From: Sarcophilus harrisii
Lineage: Eukaryota > Chordata > Mammalia > Dasyuromorphia > Dasyuridae
Assembly (NCBI RefSeq): GCF_902635505.1
Contig: NC_045427.1
Coordinates: 135,145,960-135,209,959, forward strand
Length of the DNA: 64,000 nt
Direction: 5' to 3'
Part shown: piece by piece, positions 24,887 to 35,349 of the stretch
Position numbering within the stretch: position 1 is the stretch's first letter
Layout: the number at the start of each line of letters is the position of its first letter
Position numbers and translations under genes: made by a program
Notes under the pieces: generated by a model
Seen by the model: only the letters and a program-made list of their open reading frames with translations
What the model was told of the DNA's origin: nothing
Databases searched by the model: none

Positions 24887-25540
24887 AATTTTTTTATTAT
24901 TAAAGTTTTTTATTTTCAAAACATATACATAGATAATTTTCAATATTCACCCTTGCAAACACTTGTATTCCAAATTTTTTTCCCTTCCTTTCTCCCATCC
25001 CCTCCTCTAGATGGCAAATAATCCAATATATATTAAACATGTTCAGTTCTTCTATACACATTTCTACAATTATCTTGCTGCACAAGAAAAATCAGATCAA
25101 AAAGAAAAAAATGAGAAAGAAAACAAAATGCCAAGCAAACAACAACAGCAAAGGCGAAAAATACTATGTTGTGATTCACACTCAGTCCCCACAATCTTCT
25201 CTGGGTATAGATAGCTCTCATCACAAGATCATTGAAAGAGGCTTGAATCACCTCATTGTTGAAAAGAGCCATGTCCATCAGAATTGACCATCTTGTTGTT
25301 GCTGTGTATAATGTTCTCTTGGTTCCACTCTCCTAATTTAGTATCAGGTCCCGAAAGTCTCTCTCCAAGCCTTTCTGAAATCATCCTGATGTTGTTTCTT
25401 ATAGAACAATAGTATTCCATAACATTCATATGCCATAATTTATTCAGCCATTCTCCAGTTGATGGGCATCCACTCAGTTTCAAGTTTCTTGCCACTACAA
25501 AAAGGGCTGCCACAAACATTTTTGCATATTCACATTTTTT
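24887..25540 (-). mobile_element. LINE-1 3' end, minus strand
   Basis: The minus strand reads an ORF2 C-terminus (SGCPSTGEWLNKLWHMNVME then YYCSIRNNIRMISERL, homologous to the C-terminal tail of L1 ORF2) followed by the 3' UTR to 'gaaaataaaaaactt'. 5'-truncated. The open frames here on both strands belong to the repeat. Confidence 0.88.
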
Positions 25541-25550
25541 TTTTTAACAG

Positions 25551-25792
25551 AATAAAGGGAGTGAGGTGGCACAGTAGAGCATCAAGGACCCAAAATCAAG
25601 AAGACATCTTCCTGTGTTCAAATCTGATCTCAGACACTAGCTTTGTGATCCTGGGAAAGCTACTTCGTTCTTTTTGCCTCCATTTCCTTATCAGTAAAAA
25701 GAACTGGAAAAGAAAATGACTTACTCCAGTATTTCTGCCAAGAAAATCCCAGATGGGGTCACAAAGAGTCTCAGACATGATCGAAAAACAGA
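25551..25792 (+). mobile_element. Marsupial CORE SINE
   Basis: 'gtgaggtggcacagtagagc', 'tctgatctcagacactagct', 'tactccagtatttctgccaa' and 'gatggggtcacaaagagtct' follow the full MAR1-type consensus including its 3' domain. Confidence 0.8.
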
Positions 25793-25795
25793 ATT

Positions 25796-26190
25796 TAGAA
25801 ATTGGTTTTGAAGAGCCCCATAGATCTAGGTTCAAGTTCAATTTAACACTTAGTGCATATGTGACCTTTGACAAGCCTCTAAACCAGGGGTCCTCAAACT
25901 ACGGCCTGTGGACCAGATGCAGCAGCTGAGGATGTTTATCCCCCTCACCCAGGGCTATGAAGTTTCTTTATTTAAAGGCCCACAAAACAAAGTTTTTGTT
26001 TTTAACTATAGTCCAGCCCTTCAACATCCTGAGGGACAGTGAACTGGCCCCCTATTTAAAAAGTTTGAGGACCCCTGCGTAAACCATGGACAACTCTCCT
26101 AATTGTGGAAACTGTAGCTGAGATGCCATCCTTCTTTAGTAAAGGGAATTCCCTCATTCAGACATATCTACATTAGTGAAATCACAAGTC
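25796..26190 (+). mobile_element. Second SINE type, split by a hAT element
   Basis: Left half 'gttcaagttcaatttaacac...gcctctaaac' and right half 'taaaccatggacaactctcc ... gaattccctcattcag' form one SINE when the hAT element at 25885-26077 is set aside. The same SINE 3' part occurs at 32780-32990. Confidence 0.75.
25885..26077 (+). mobile_element. OposCharlie1-like hAT miniature element, copy 2
   Basis: 193 bp with ends caggggtcctcaaac and gtttgaggacccctg. Interior 'tatccccctcacccagggct' and 'gagggacagtgaactggccc' match copy 1 (3503-3694) inverted. Flanks ctctaaac and cgtaaacc share TAAAC, consistent with a decayed 8-bp target duplication. Confidence 0.88.
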
Positions 26191-27479
26191 CTGCCCTTCT
26201 CTTCTTGTTATTTCTATCTCTATCAGGTCAAGGACTCCTCCTCTGAGTGCTGGCTCTTTCTGAGTTCTTCAGCTGTGCACAGTCATCTATTTCTTAAAAT
26301 AACAAATAGACCAGAACTTACAGAACCACATAAATATTGTTTTCTTCAAAGTTGTCAAATTAGGAAATTATACACTTTAGCAATACTATCATTGCTCAAA
26401 ACATTTCTGGAATTGCCCTTAGGTCCTTGAACACATTTTTTAAAAATATGCTCAGTCCTGGGAAATTTTTCTTCTTTGAGCATGGATTTGATTGGAAATA
26501 GCTAAAAGTTCTTTATAGGCAAATTTGATGGACAAGCCAAGCAATACAGTTTCAAAATGCGATCAAAAATGAATTCTAATGTTAAGTTGTAAAGCTTACT
26601 TTCTTGTAGGGAGTTTTTAATTAACTTTTGGGGAGTTTCCAGAAATTATTTGAGCAGTGCAGCACTATTAGAATAAATGTATAGAAAGATAGAATGAACT
26701 GAATATTGGTCTAGAAGTTAGAAGACTGGGATACAAATCTAAGCTAGATTTTGTCAATTACTCGTGACTTAAAGTACATCTTTTTGTCCTTTGTCCTCCC
26801 TTAAATCTTGCCAAAAACACATCATCCCTGGCCATCACTTTCATTGCTGGGGGTTCCTTCTTTACTCAGTCACCATTATCTGCCATAATTCCTTTTCATT
26901 TTTCACCTCTCTTCCTTTTATCTGTAGCATTCCGTCAGGCTCTTTGTCACAGTTTTCTGGCCTCTAAGTTGTTTCTCCTCTTATCAAAGAGGTCAGTGTT
27001 TGGCTCAGGTAGTTGAGATTGGATACTCTAAATTTATGGTAGGCCTATTCAGAAGTTCCATGGCTTTTTTCAGTGTGGCATTTATCTCCAAAGATGTAAG
27101 TCAAAATGAAGACGTGGCAAGATAAGTTTAGTAGGAGTAAAGCAGATGGACAAATAGAATATAGTTATGAACAGTGAGAGGAATTTTGAGATAGTATTGA
27201 GAGCTAAAATTAATTATTCCAATAGGTAGCATAAGTGGATTGAAGATCTTGGTAATGGAAGTTAAAGAAGTTGATGAATTGAGAGGCCAAATTATTTAAG
27301 GCTTCTCCACCTTAATCCTTAGCTTCAAGCTCTTTCTTTAGTTTTCACAACTTTGAATACATTGACTAAATCTAATATCCATTTCTTAATTTATCTGCAT
27401 ATTTTGACAAAATCCACTTCCTTTTTTCTGATGGACTTTTCTACATAGATGATTACAGGCATCTCAGATTCAAGAGGTC
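26191..27479. other. Intron 8, mostly unrecognised
   Basis: AT-rich. A weak MIR-like segment lies near 26690-26780. No gene seen. Confidence 0.5.
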
Positions 27480-28015
27480 TGTATTCTTCCTATACCTATC
27501 CTTTTTTCAAACTTCTCCATTTCTGTTGATTACACCACCATTCTTGGAGTTATTCTTTGTTTTTCCCTGCCCCTGACTAATATCCTCTTTTCCCCCAACC
27601 TAGTTATTTGGTCAACTCTACCCCATCCCTTTTTCTCTACTTAGATAGCTTCTTCCCTAATATCACCCCTGGTCTAGATTATCAAAATAGCCTCTTAATT
27701 GGTTTCTCTCTTAATTTTCTTCCACTTAGTTATCAATTGATATTCATGGAATACAGATCTGACTGTATCATATTCTAAATTAGAAATCTTTAGCAGTTCT
27801 AGAATAATCCTTCAGCCTGACATCCATTCATTTGGTTCTGCAAACCTGGAATGGGCTTCTTTCTCACTTTTACCTCTCCTTCCGGAAATTATTTCTCTGT
27901 CTCCATGTCTTTTTCTAGTAAATATCTAATGGAAGGGATTGTATTGTTTTTGCCTTTGTAACCCCAGCACCTACCACAGTGCTCATATATAGTATGTGCT
28001 CAATAAATGTATTTA
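27480..28015 (+). repeat. L2-type LINE fragment
   Basis: Ends with 'gtaaccccagcacctaccac', 'agtatgtgctcaataaatgt', a LINE-2 3' signature. Confidence 0.6.
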
Positions 28016-28589
28016 GAATTGAATTATATGACACTATTCTCTACTAGTTCATTCACTTTTCTGACTGTTGTTTTCATTTTCTTTTCCTGCATCATCCATC
28101 TTTCATCTTCAGCCATTAAGCTATAAGTGGCCCCAAAGTTCTCTCTTAACACAGTTTTCCATACAAGAGATGGGGAAGTCTGAGATCCTCCAGGCCATGG
28201 CATAAAGGTGTAATCAAAATTACTGAGTACCTTTCAAATATAATTTCCACATGCCCATACCTTAAAAAAGGAAACAAAGTTCAAATCAAAGGCAGCAGTG
28301 GCAAGATGAACACAGCCAGTTTACTCTAGCTGACAGTAAATACAGCAGCATGAGTGTTTGATATTGTACACAAATAGGATCTAACTTACTTCTTTTCAGC
28401 ATGGACATATGTGCCCCTGTCAGTCTTTATAAATTGTTTATGAAAAGTGGACAACTGGGCTACTAGATTTGTTTTTGTAAGTAGGAAGACTATTAGTATA
28501 GCATTTAGAAATCTGTGCTCTTTAGTCTCTCTTGGTGATCACTTAGGTCCTAATGGTTCAGTCCTTGTTTCTATGTAGATAAATTCTCT
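28016..28589. other. Intron 8, unrecognised
   Basis: CT-rich then AT-rich sequence, possibly a degraded continuation of LINE-2. No gene seen. Confidence 0.4.
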
Positions 28590-28880
28590 AATTGAAATAA
28601 TTCTAATCTCGTTCCCGAATCCTTAATCACTTATTCCTACTGTACATCTCCTCTTGGATGTCTTATTGACATCTCAGACTCAAAAGATCCATTCATTCTT
28701 TTTTCTTCTATAAACTTTTGTTGAAAATCCCATTGTCTTTGTGCTCAGCTCCACAGCCTTGGTTATCCTTGATCTTCATTTTCAGTCTTTTACCCACTGC
28801 AATCAGTTCTGCATCTTATCAGTAGAATTTCCACATAACCACTTCCCTCGTTTACCTCCCCAATCACCTCTGATTTACAG
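28590..28880 (+). repeat. L2-type LINE fragment
   Basis: 'tggatgtcttattgacatct', 'cagactcaaaagatcc' and 'ctgcatcttatcag' resemble LINE-2 coding-end sequence. It abuts the retroviral LTR. Confidence 0.5.
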
Positions 28881-28883
28881 TAC

Positions 28884-29303
28884 TGTTGGTATTGGAGGTT
28901 CAATCAGTAAGAATTACCAAGAGACCGGACTTGTTTCTCAAAAGAAGGGGCTTTATTGTCATAAAAACAGATGGAACAAAACACCATCAAGAAACGGATG
29001 ATCAGATGAAGTAGCTAATGATGGGTATTTATAGAATAAGGCAATGATTATCTCCTCCCGGGGAGGGTACTCTTCAACCATTAGGATTTCTCAAAAGTTT
29101 GAAACTAACAAGGCGTCTCTGGGGTCCCAGATTTTGGAACATCTGGTTTCTGATAAGTCTTTCCTGAGATCCTAGATTTTGAAAATTTTCAATTTTCAGG
29201 CCTCCTGCACCTGGCTGAGTGGGCAATAACATCTTGTTTTTCTGCCCCCTGCAATTAGCTGCCCACACAGGAACTAACAAAGGCCCTGCTGAGGCCTATT
29301 CCA
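28884..29303 (-). mobile_element. LTR of the retroviral fossil
   Basis: About 420 bp, bounded by TG...CA. On the minus strand it carries a TATA-like TATAAATA (29026-29033) and, about 70 bp on, an AATAAA signal (28952-28957), the usual U3-R arrangement of a retroviral LTR. Confidence 0.75.
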
Positions 29304-29786
29304 TTTCTCCACTTTTGAATTTTGGGAAGCAAAACAGGATCAAGGAATAGGGATATAGATGCTGTCATCTGTTAACTCAAGCTAGCCAGGGATGAAGAAG
29401 ATCTTAATCTTCTTCACGAAGGAGATCTTAATCACTCTTCTCCAGCTGCTGGAAAGACAAGCTGCTGCTTCATCAAGGGAAATGAGGAGGGGGAGGGGGA
29501 TAGCAGAGAGTACTTTAACTTATGAAAATTATTTAGCAATAAAGGAAACAAAATAATGAGTGGAGGATCAAAAGAAGGGAACTAGGATAAGCAAGAAGGG
29601 TGGAAGGGCAAGTGGGGCCAAGAGGGAAATAAGCCAGGTCTTCTAGGGGGAAGCAAAGGGCCTAGAATAAGCGAACATCAGAAGAAGAGGAAGAAAAGGG
29701 TGAAAAAGCAGGAGGATGGCAAAAAGCAATAGTTTGATACAGGGTTCATCAATAATGATAATGTCTCTTAAAAAGAAAGTATAGCA

Positions 29787-30405
29787 TGTGCAAAAAATGT
29801 TTGTGGCAACCCTTTTTGTAGTGGCAAGAAACCGGAAACTAAGTAGATGCACATCAATGGGAGAATGACTGAATAAATTATGGTATATGAATGTAATGGA
29901 ATATTATTGTTTTATAAGAAACAATCAGCAAGATGATTTCAGAAAGGCCTAGAGAGACTTACATGAACGGATGGTAAGTAAAATAAGTAGGACCAAGAGA
30001 ACATTGTTCATGACAACAACAAGATTATGTGATTATCAATTCTGATGAATGTGGCTCTATTTCCCAAGGAGGTGATTCAGGCCAATTCCAATAGACTTGT
30101 GATAGAAAGAGCCATCTACATCCAGAAAAAGCACTGTGGGAACTGAATGTGGAACACAACATGGTATTTTCATCTTTTTTTGTTGCTTGCTTTTTTGTTT
30201 GTTTTTTTTATCTGATTTTCCTTATGCAGCATGATAAATGTGGAATGGTGTCTAGAAGAATTGCACGTGTTTAACCTATACTGAATTACTTGTCATCTGA
30301 GGGAGAGGGATGGGAGGGAGAAAAATATGAACATAAGATTTTGCAAACGTGAATGTTGAAAACTATCTTTGCATGTATTTTGAAAATAAAAAGCTATTTT
30401 AAAAA
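29787..30405 (+). mobile_element. 5'-truncated LINE-1 inserted in the retroviral fossil
   Basis: ORF2 C-terminus wording ('gagaatgactgaataaatta', 'tggtatatgaatgtaatgga') then the 3' UTR through 'ttgaaaataaaaagctattt'. It is the same 3' subfamily as the copies at 11400-11870 and 6040-6190. Confidence 0.88.
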
Positions 30406-30865
30406 ATGAGGGGAGTAGAGCTGCTGACTTGTATTTGATCCGGGGTCTTTTGAGGAAACAGGGACTGCCTTAATTCTGGTCTAGTGTGTTCAAGTGGGTT
30501 GCTCTTCTAGTTTGACTGCTATGAGAGTAGCAAGTATAATTTTAAAGGGATCTTTCCATTCAAGAAGTAAGTGAGAATGTCCTTGGGCCTTTTGCCAATT
30601 TTTTATACGTACAGCATCACCAGGTTGGTAAAGGCTTAGGCCCATTACTAGGCCCAGATAAAATTGAATTAACATGCTCTTAGAGGGTAGTTCTCATTTG
30701 TTTGAGTTGGACATCGTACTGAGAGATCTGAGTGGTATTAGTGTCATGGAGGCTACCTGTTGTTAGAAAGGGTCTTCTAGAGAGCTCAAAAGGACTAAAT
30801 TTTATCTGTTGGGGGAGGGGGGCTACCCTGGTGTGGAGAAAGAAGATGGACAGAATATGTTCCAT

Positions 30866-31571
30866 AATTGATTAAGAACTGTCTATATGTAAGTGCTGTG
30901 CTAAGTGCTGCGTATGCCAGTAGAAAAGTGAAATATCCCTATTCTCAAAAAATTCCCTCTAATTGAGGGAAACCACTCATATAAAAAGGTTCAGCTATAG
31001 GATAGATAGAAAGAGTTGTTCCAGGGGACAGCAGGTCTAAAGCTCATCACATGTACTATTTTTAAGTCAAGGAAAAGCCTTGACTTTTCCTTACTGCTCT
31101 GTGTCTCTACTCTACCCCACTTCATATATGTCTGTCTGTCTGACTCTCTCTCCCTTTCCTTTACCCCCTCCCTCTCTCACTCTCCTTCTCTCTTTCCTTC
31201 TTCTTTCTCCTCTCTCTCTTTTCTTCTGGGTATCTATCTTTTATATGCACAGAAGAAGGCATGCACATTTTCTCTTCATATTAGTTTCTGTTTCTTTAAT
31301 AGTAATAACTAATATTTATGTGACTCTATATAATATCACTTAATCTTCCAAATCATCAAGGGTAAGTGCTGTAGACATTATTTCTGTTTTACAGATTTGC
31401 CCAGACATGTCATATCCCATCCCTCCAGGAGAATGTAAGTTTCTTGGAGGCATGTGACCTTTTTTTTTTTCCTTTTATATCTTCAGTGCCTAACATAATG
31501 CCTCAAACATGATAGGTGCTTTATAAAGGTTTATTGAATTGTGTTGAATAAGATAGTGTCTATAATTATTT
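30866..31571. other. Intron 8, low-complexity and old repeats
   Basis: A CT-rich tract at about 31130-31230 (mostly tctctctcc-type) underlies two open frames with Ser/Leu/Pro-rich chance peptides. At 31440-31550, 'gcctaacataatgcctcaaa' and 'gataggtgctttataaaggt' look like a LINE-2 or MIR tail. Confidence 0.5.
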
Positions 31572-32460
31572 TTCTCAGTATTTTATTTTTCCAAGTACAT
31601 GTAAAGATAGTTTTCAACATTCATCTTTGTAAAACTTTAAATTTTTCCTCTCTCCCTCCCTTACTTCTCCCCTCCCCAAACAACAAGCACTCAGATTTAG
31701 GTTAAATACATGCTGTCCTTTTAAACATATTTCCATATTTGTCAGGTTGTGCATGTCTAAGAAAAATCAGACCAAAAGAAAAAGAAAACAATAGAAAGAA
31801 AACAAACAAAAAGGTGAAAATGCTATACTTCAATCCTCATTCATTCTCCATAGCTCTCTCTCTGGATGTAATTGGCATTTTCCATCCCAAGTTTATTGAA
31901 TTACCTTGAATCATGGCATTGTTGAGAATAGCCAAGTTTATCACAATTGATACATCACAATCTTATAATTGTATATAGTGTTCTCTTGGTTCTTCTCACT
32001 TTATTCAGCATCAGTTCATGTAGGTCCTTCCAGGTCTATTTTTCCAAATAGTTTACATAATATTGGTTTTAATTGTTCTTTAAGTGTTTGGGTAGGATTC
32101 ACTTGTAAATCCATTTGGCCCTAGAGATTTTTTCATAGAGAATTCATTGATGGCTTCTTCAATTTCTTTTTCTAAAATGGGACTATTTAAGTATTTTATT
32201 TCCTGTTCTGTTAATCTGGGTAATCTGTATTTTTGTAAATATTCATCCATTTAATTTACATTGTCAGACTTGTTGGCATACAATTGGGTTACAACTATTA
32301 TTTTTAAAGGGCAGCGCTCATTTAGATGTTTGGTATTTTGTTTATCAGCTTGTTCTCATTTTTAATCACTTGTCATTTGCTATTGGGAAAAGTTAGTTTA
32401 TTGGGGTTTTTTTTCATGGGAATAAATTGTGCATACTCTAGAAACTTTTCAAACTTAAAT
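31572..32460 (-). mobile_element. LINE-1 3' end and ORF2 piece, minus strand
   Basis: 3' UTR in reverse ('ccaagtacatgtaaagatag', 'ttcaacattcatctttgta'), then the ORF2 C-terminus, then a separate ORF2 part ('cacttgtaaatccatttggc' is the reverse of the K-GP-GF segment). The middle of ORF2 is missing. Belongs to a different 3' subfamily from the 25-kb copy. Confidence 0.75.
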
Positions 32461-32499
32461 TCTTTGATATTGAGCTATGCATAAAACTTATTTTTTTCT

Positions 32500-32680
32500 T
32501 TTTTAATAATACTTTATTTTTCCAAATAACTGTAAAGATAGTTTTCACATTCATTCCTGTAAGATGTTGTGTTCCAAATATTTTTTCTTTCCCTCCCTCA
32601 TCTGCCCCCTTCCCAACATATCAAGCAATATATACAATATTAAATAAGATATACAATTTATTTAGTTAAGTACTAGAACA
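32500..32680 (-). mobile_element. LINE-1 3' end fragment, minus strand
   Basis: 'taatactttatttttccaaa' and 'taactgtaaagatagttttc' repeat the start of the 31572 element, so a second insertion of that subfamily lies here. Confidence 0.7.
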
Positions 32681-32779
32681 CTTTTTTGGAAGGAGTCCTT
32701 CAGTGATTCATTATCTGTCTCTTTTGGGCTTTTTTATTTTTGATCAGTCATTACATGAAATATAATTACTTTATAAAGG

Positions 32780-32990
32780 TTGGAAAGAGGTAGCAGGTAA
32801 TAGTGGCTAGGAAGCTGCTGTCAGAATCAGAAATACCAGTGTCAAGTTCCACCTTTCATATACTGACTTTGTGATACTGGTCATGGGGGTTAACCATTCA
32901 GTGCCCCCAGAGCACTGTAAGATGCAAATCTGCATTGGTAGGGCAGAATTTTCACTAGGGACTCCCTTTCCAGATGAAATCCAAAATCTT
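32780..32990 (+). mobile_element. Marsupial SINE (type with the 'ctgcattggta' 3' part)
   Basis: 'cactttgtgatactgg'-like middle and 'aatctgcattggtagggcag' end match the SINE at 25796-26190. Confidence 0.6.
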
Positions 32991-33174
32991 TATCCAAAAT
33001 AAATAAATGTTTCGTTTGTGTGTGTGAGGGTTTTAAAGTGACACGTAGTTAAGTATGTATTTTACCCTGCATGTGGCAGAGGGCCACTGAAGCTTATTAA
33101 TTAGTGAAGTGATTTAATCAAATTGTACTTTAATACGATAGATTGGCAGCTGTGTGGAATATGGACTCGGCACC

Positions 33175-33350
33175 CCTACTCAGAATCATAGGACTCGGCA
33201 CCAGAAGGGACTTTAGACCATCTAATTTACCCCTACATTTTATATATGAGGAAACTAAATCCAAGAGAAATTAAGAGCTTCAGAGATAGGATTTGAACCC
33301 AGTTCTTTCTGATTTCCAACTTCAGCACTCTTTTCAATAATCCACACTTA
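33175..33350. repeat. Ancient CORE-SINE or CR1-like fragment
   Basis: 'ggcaccagaagggactttag', 'atatgaggaaactaaatcca', 'aggatttgaacccagttctt' match a widespread old mammalian repeat; the exact family is unclear. Confidence 0.5.
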
Positions 33351-35349
33351 CCTCTCTTAACTCATTTTCTTCCATACTAAAGAGTTTATTTCCATTTTTA
33401 GATTACTTGCCTCACACATTCAGTATTTAAATTGTCACAACATCCTCAAATTTTGGGTAATATATCTGTCTTCAAACTTCTATTTGAATATCTCCCTCTA
33501 ATTTTTGTAGCAATTAATATTAATTCACTGCTCACTTGTTTGAGCACTAGATAGTACACTGCCTTGTTTACTCTTGTTGCTTACAGTAGAGTTTTTCAAG
33601 TCTAGTTTAGCTCTGTGTGTTTGGTACTCCAGTCTTCAAGCAGTTTGTGCCAAGGACTCTCTTAAATTCCATAAGACATTTTTCCCACTTGACTTTTCCA
33701 TCACCATCCTTATTCAGTAATTGCTCCCTTTTTTTTTACTGATTCCTAAGCATCTCTTAGGAAATGCTGAGTGGCCACTAACTACTTACTGACTGGTAGC
33801 ATTCTGCCACTACTCCTAAGGGTTTCCTTCTGTCACTTCCATCCTTTCTGCTCCCCATTTTCCTTTTTTTCCTAAACTGTTTCTTAGGCCTGACAATGAA
33901 ATACACACATTTATTTTTAATCCCATTTTTGCCCTTTGAAAGCTAAAATATTGTTGTCAATCCCTGCTTTAATGGTTACTTTTCTATATCCTTCCCTTAT
34001 TTGTTATACCAAATGGATACCAAGGTTCTGTTGCTGCTTCTCTCAGCATTTTCCCAATATAGTCCTCTGCCCCTATGGCCCAGCTCCCATGTTTGTCTCC
34101 TATGTAGTGTAAGGACACATGACCTATGTGAAATACTGTTTTTTAAAAATCGCAGATATTATAATGGGAGAACATTGTTGGTGAATAAAAAGGGTAATTT
34201 TGATTTATTTATACAGGAAAATTTTAATTTAAAATAAATATATAGCAAAGAACAGAAAGAATGCAGAAAATTGGAGGGAAACTCATAGAAACTTTCTTTC
34301 AGATAGTATAGTACCGGGTTGGAATATTGCTGTGATGTAAAAAATGATAAGCTGGTGGATTTAGAAAAACAGAAATCTTGGACTTATGGAGTAAGATACT
34401 ATCCATCTTCAGAGAAACAGATGATAGGAGTAAATAAGCATAATATGGTCTTACATATATGTTTATGAGGGGATATATGTGATGTTTATGGATACATACA
34501 TTTATGCTTAATTTAAGCAGCCTTCTGGGGTGGTAGGAGGAAGGAAAAGTTCACAGCAGAAAACAAAAGAAAACAAGGAAGCAAAAAAAAATCTGGGCAG
34601 CTCTGGAAACTAGTATTTATTGAACAGAATTTCTTGAAATTAAAATTTATTTTATGTTGAATCCTCTTAAGGTCTGCTCTGTATATGGCAATTTTTCCTT
34701 CTTTTCTCACTTTGTATTTAAGTCTAAATTTTTTTTTAATTTACCAAAAAAAAATCCTACATAGAAAGAATGAGAATAAATAATCTCTACAATGCTTAAT
34801 ATTACATAGATACTCATTAACTTTTAGATATTGAGGTTACTATGCCATTATGAGTAATTTCACATTAACAAAAACGAGTGCTAGATAATCACCTTTTCTG
34901 TACTTTCTGAGAGATTATTTTATCTTTTTAGTATGGTAATAGTAGCAAGTAATAACTGTTGCTTGTAATGAGGACAGACTGCTATTTTAATATTCTAAAC
35001 TATCACTAAAATATGTACAACTACATGAACTTGTTGAAATTTTACATCTCTAGGAACAATAAATATCACAACTATAGGATGGGGGGAGAGAGGGAGAAAG
35101 AGAGAGAGCGAACCTTTTCACGTGTTCATAGAAACAACCTTGTTTTCAAGTTACTCCCCACAGTTTAACACTTTGCAGTCAGTAATGTGAATTAATAATT
35201 GTCTAGTTATAACCCTTTAGAAAACCAAATCTTTTCCCGTTAAGACTGAACAGCAAAACAGGCTTACTTAATATAAAATAAGGCTTTTTAAGGATAGTTC
35301 TAACTTCAACCAGTTACTGTAAAAAGCTATAAAGTGGAAAAGGTAGGAA
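33351..35349. other. Intron 8, mostly unique
   Basis: AT-rich with short poly-A and GA runs (for example 35083-35110). No element or gene recognised. Confidence 0.5.

Larger units (their letters stand above)
28884..30865 (-). mobile_element. Endogenous retrovirus fossil, gammaretrovirus-like, broken
   Basis: A partial old provirus in antisense to PPP3CC. One LTR (28884-29303) is recognisable, with a purine-rich tract beside it on the internal side. Internal sequence near 30490-30865 retains integrase-like wording. Most of the internal region and the other LTR are not visible, and several breaks make it plainly inactive. A host LINE-1 inserted into it later (29787-30405). Age is probably old, given the decay. 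Confidence 0.75.

Noticed and set aside
24900-25519. Five overlapping small open frames on both strands
   Set aside because: They lie wholly within a LINE-1 3' end; the minus-strand frames are its ORF2 tail.
31016-31343. Two overlapping plus-strand open frames of about 90-100 aa
   Set aside because: They run through a CT-rich simple tract; Ser/Leu/Pro-rich chance peptides.
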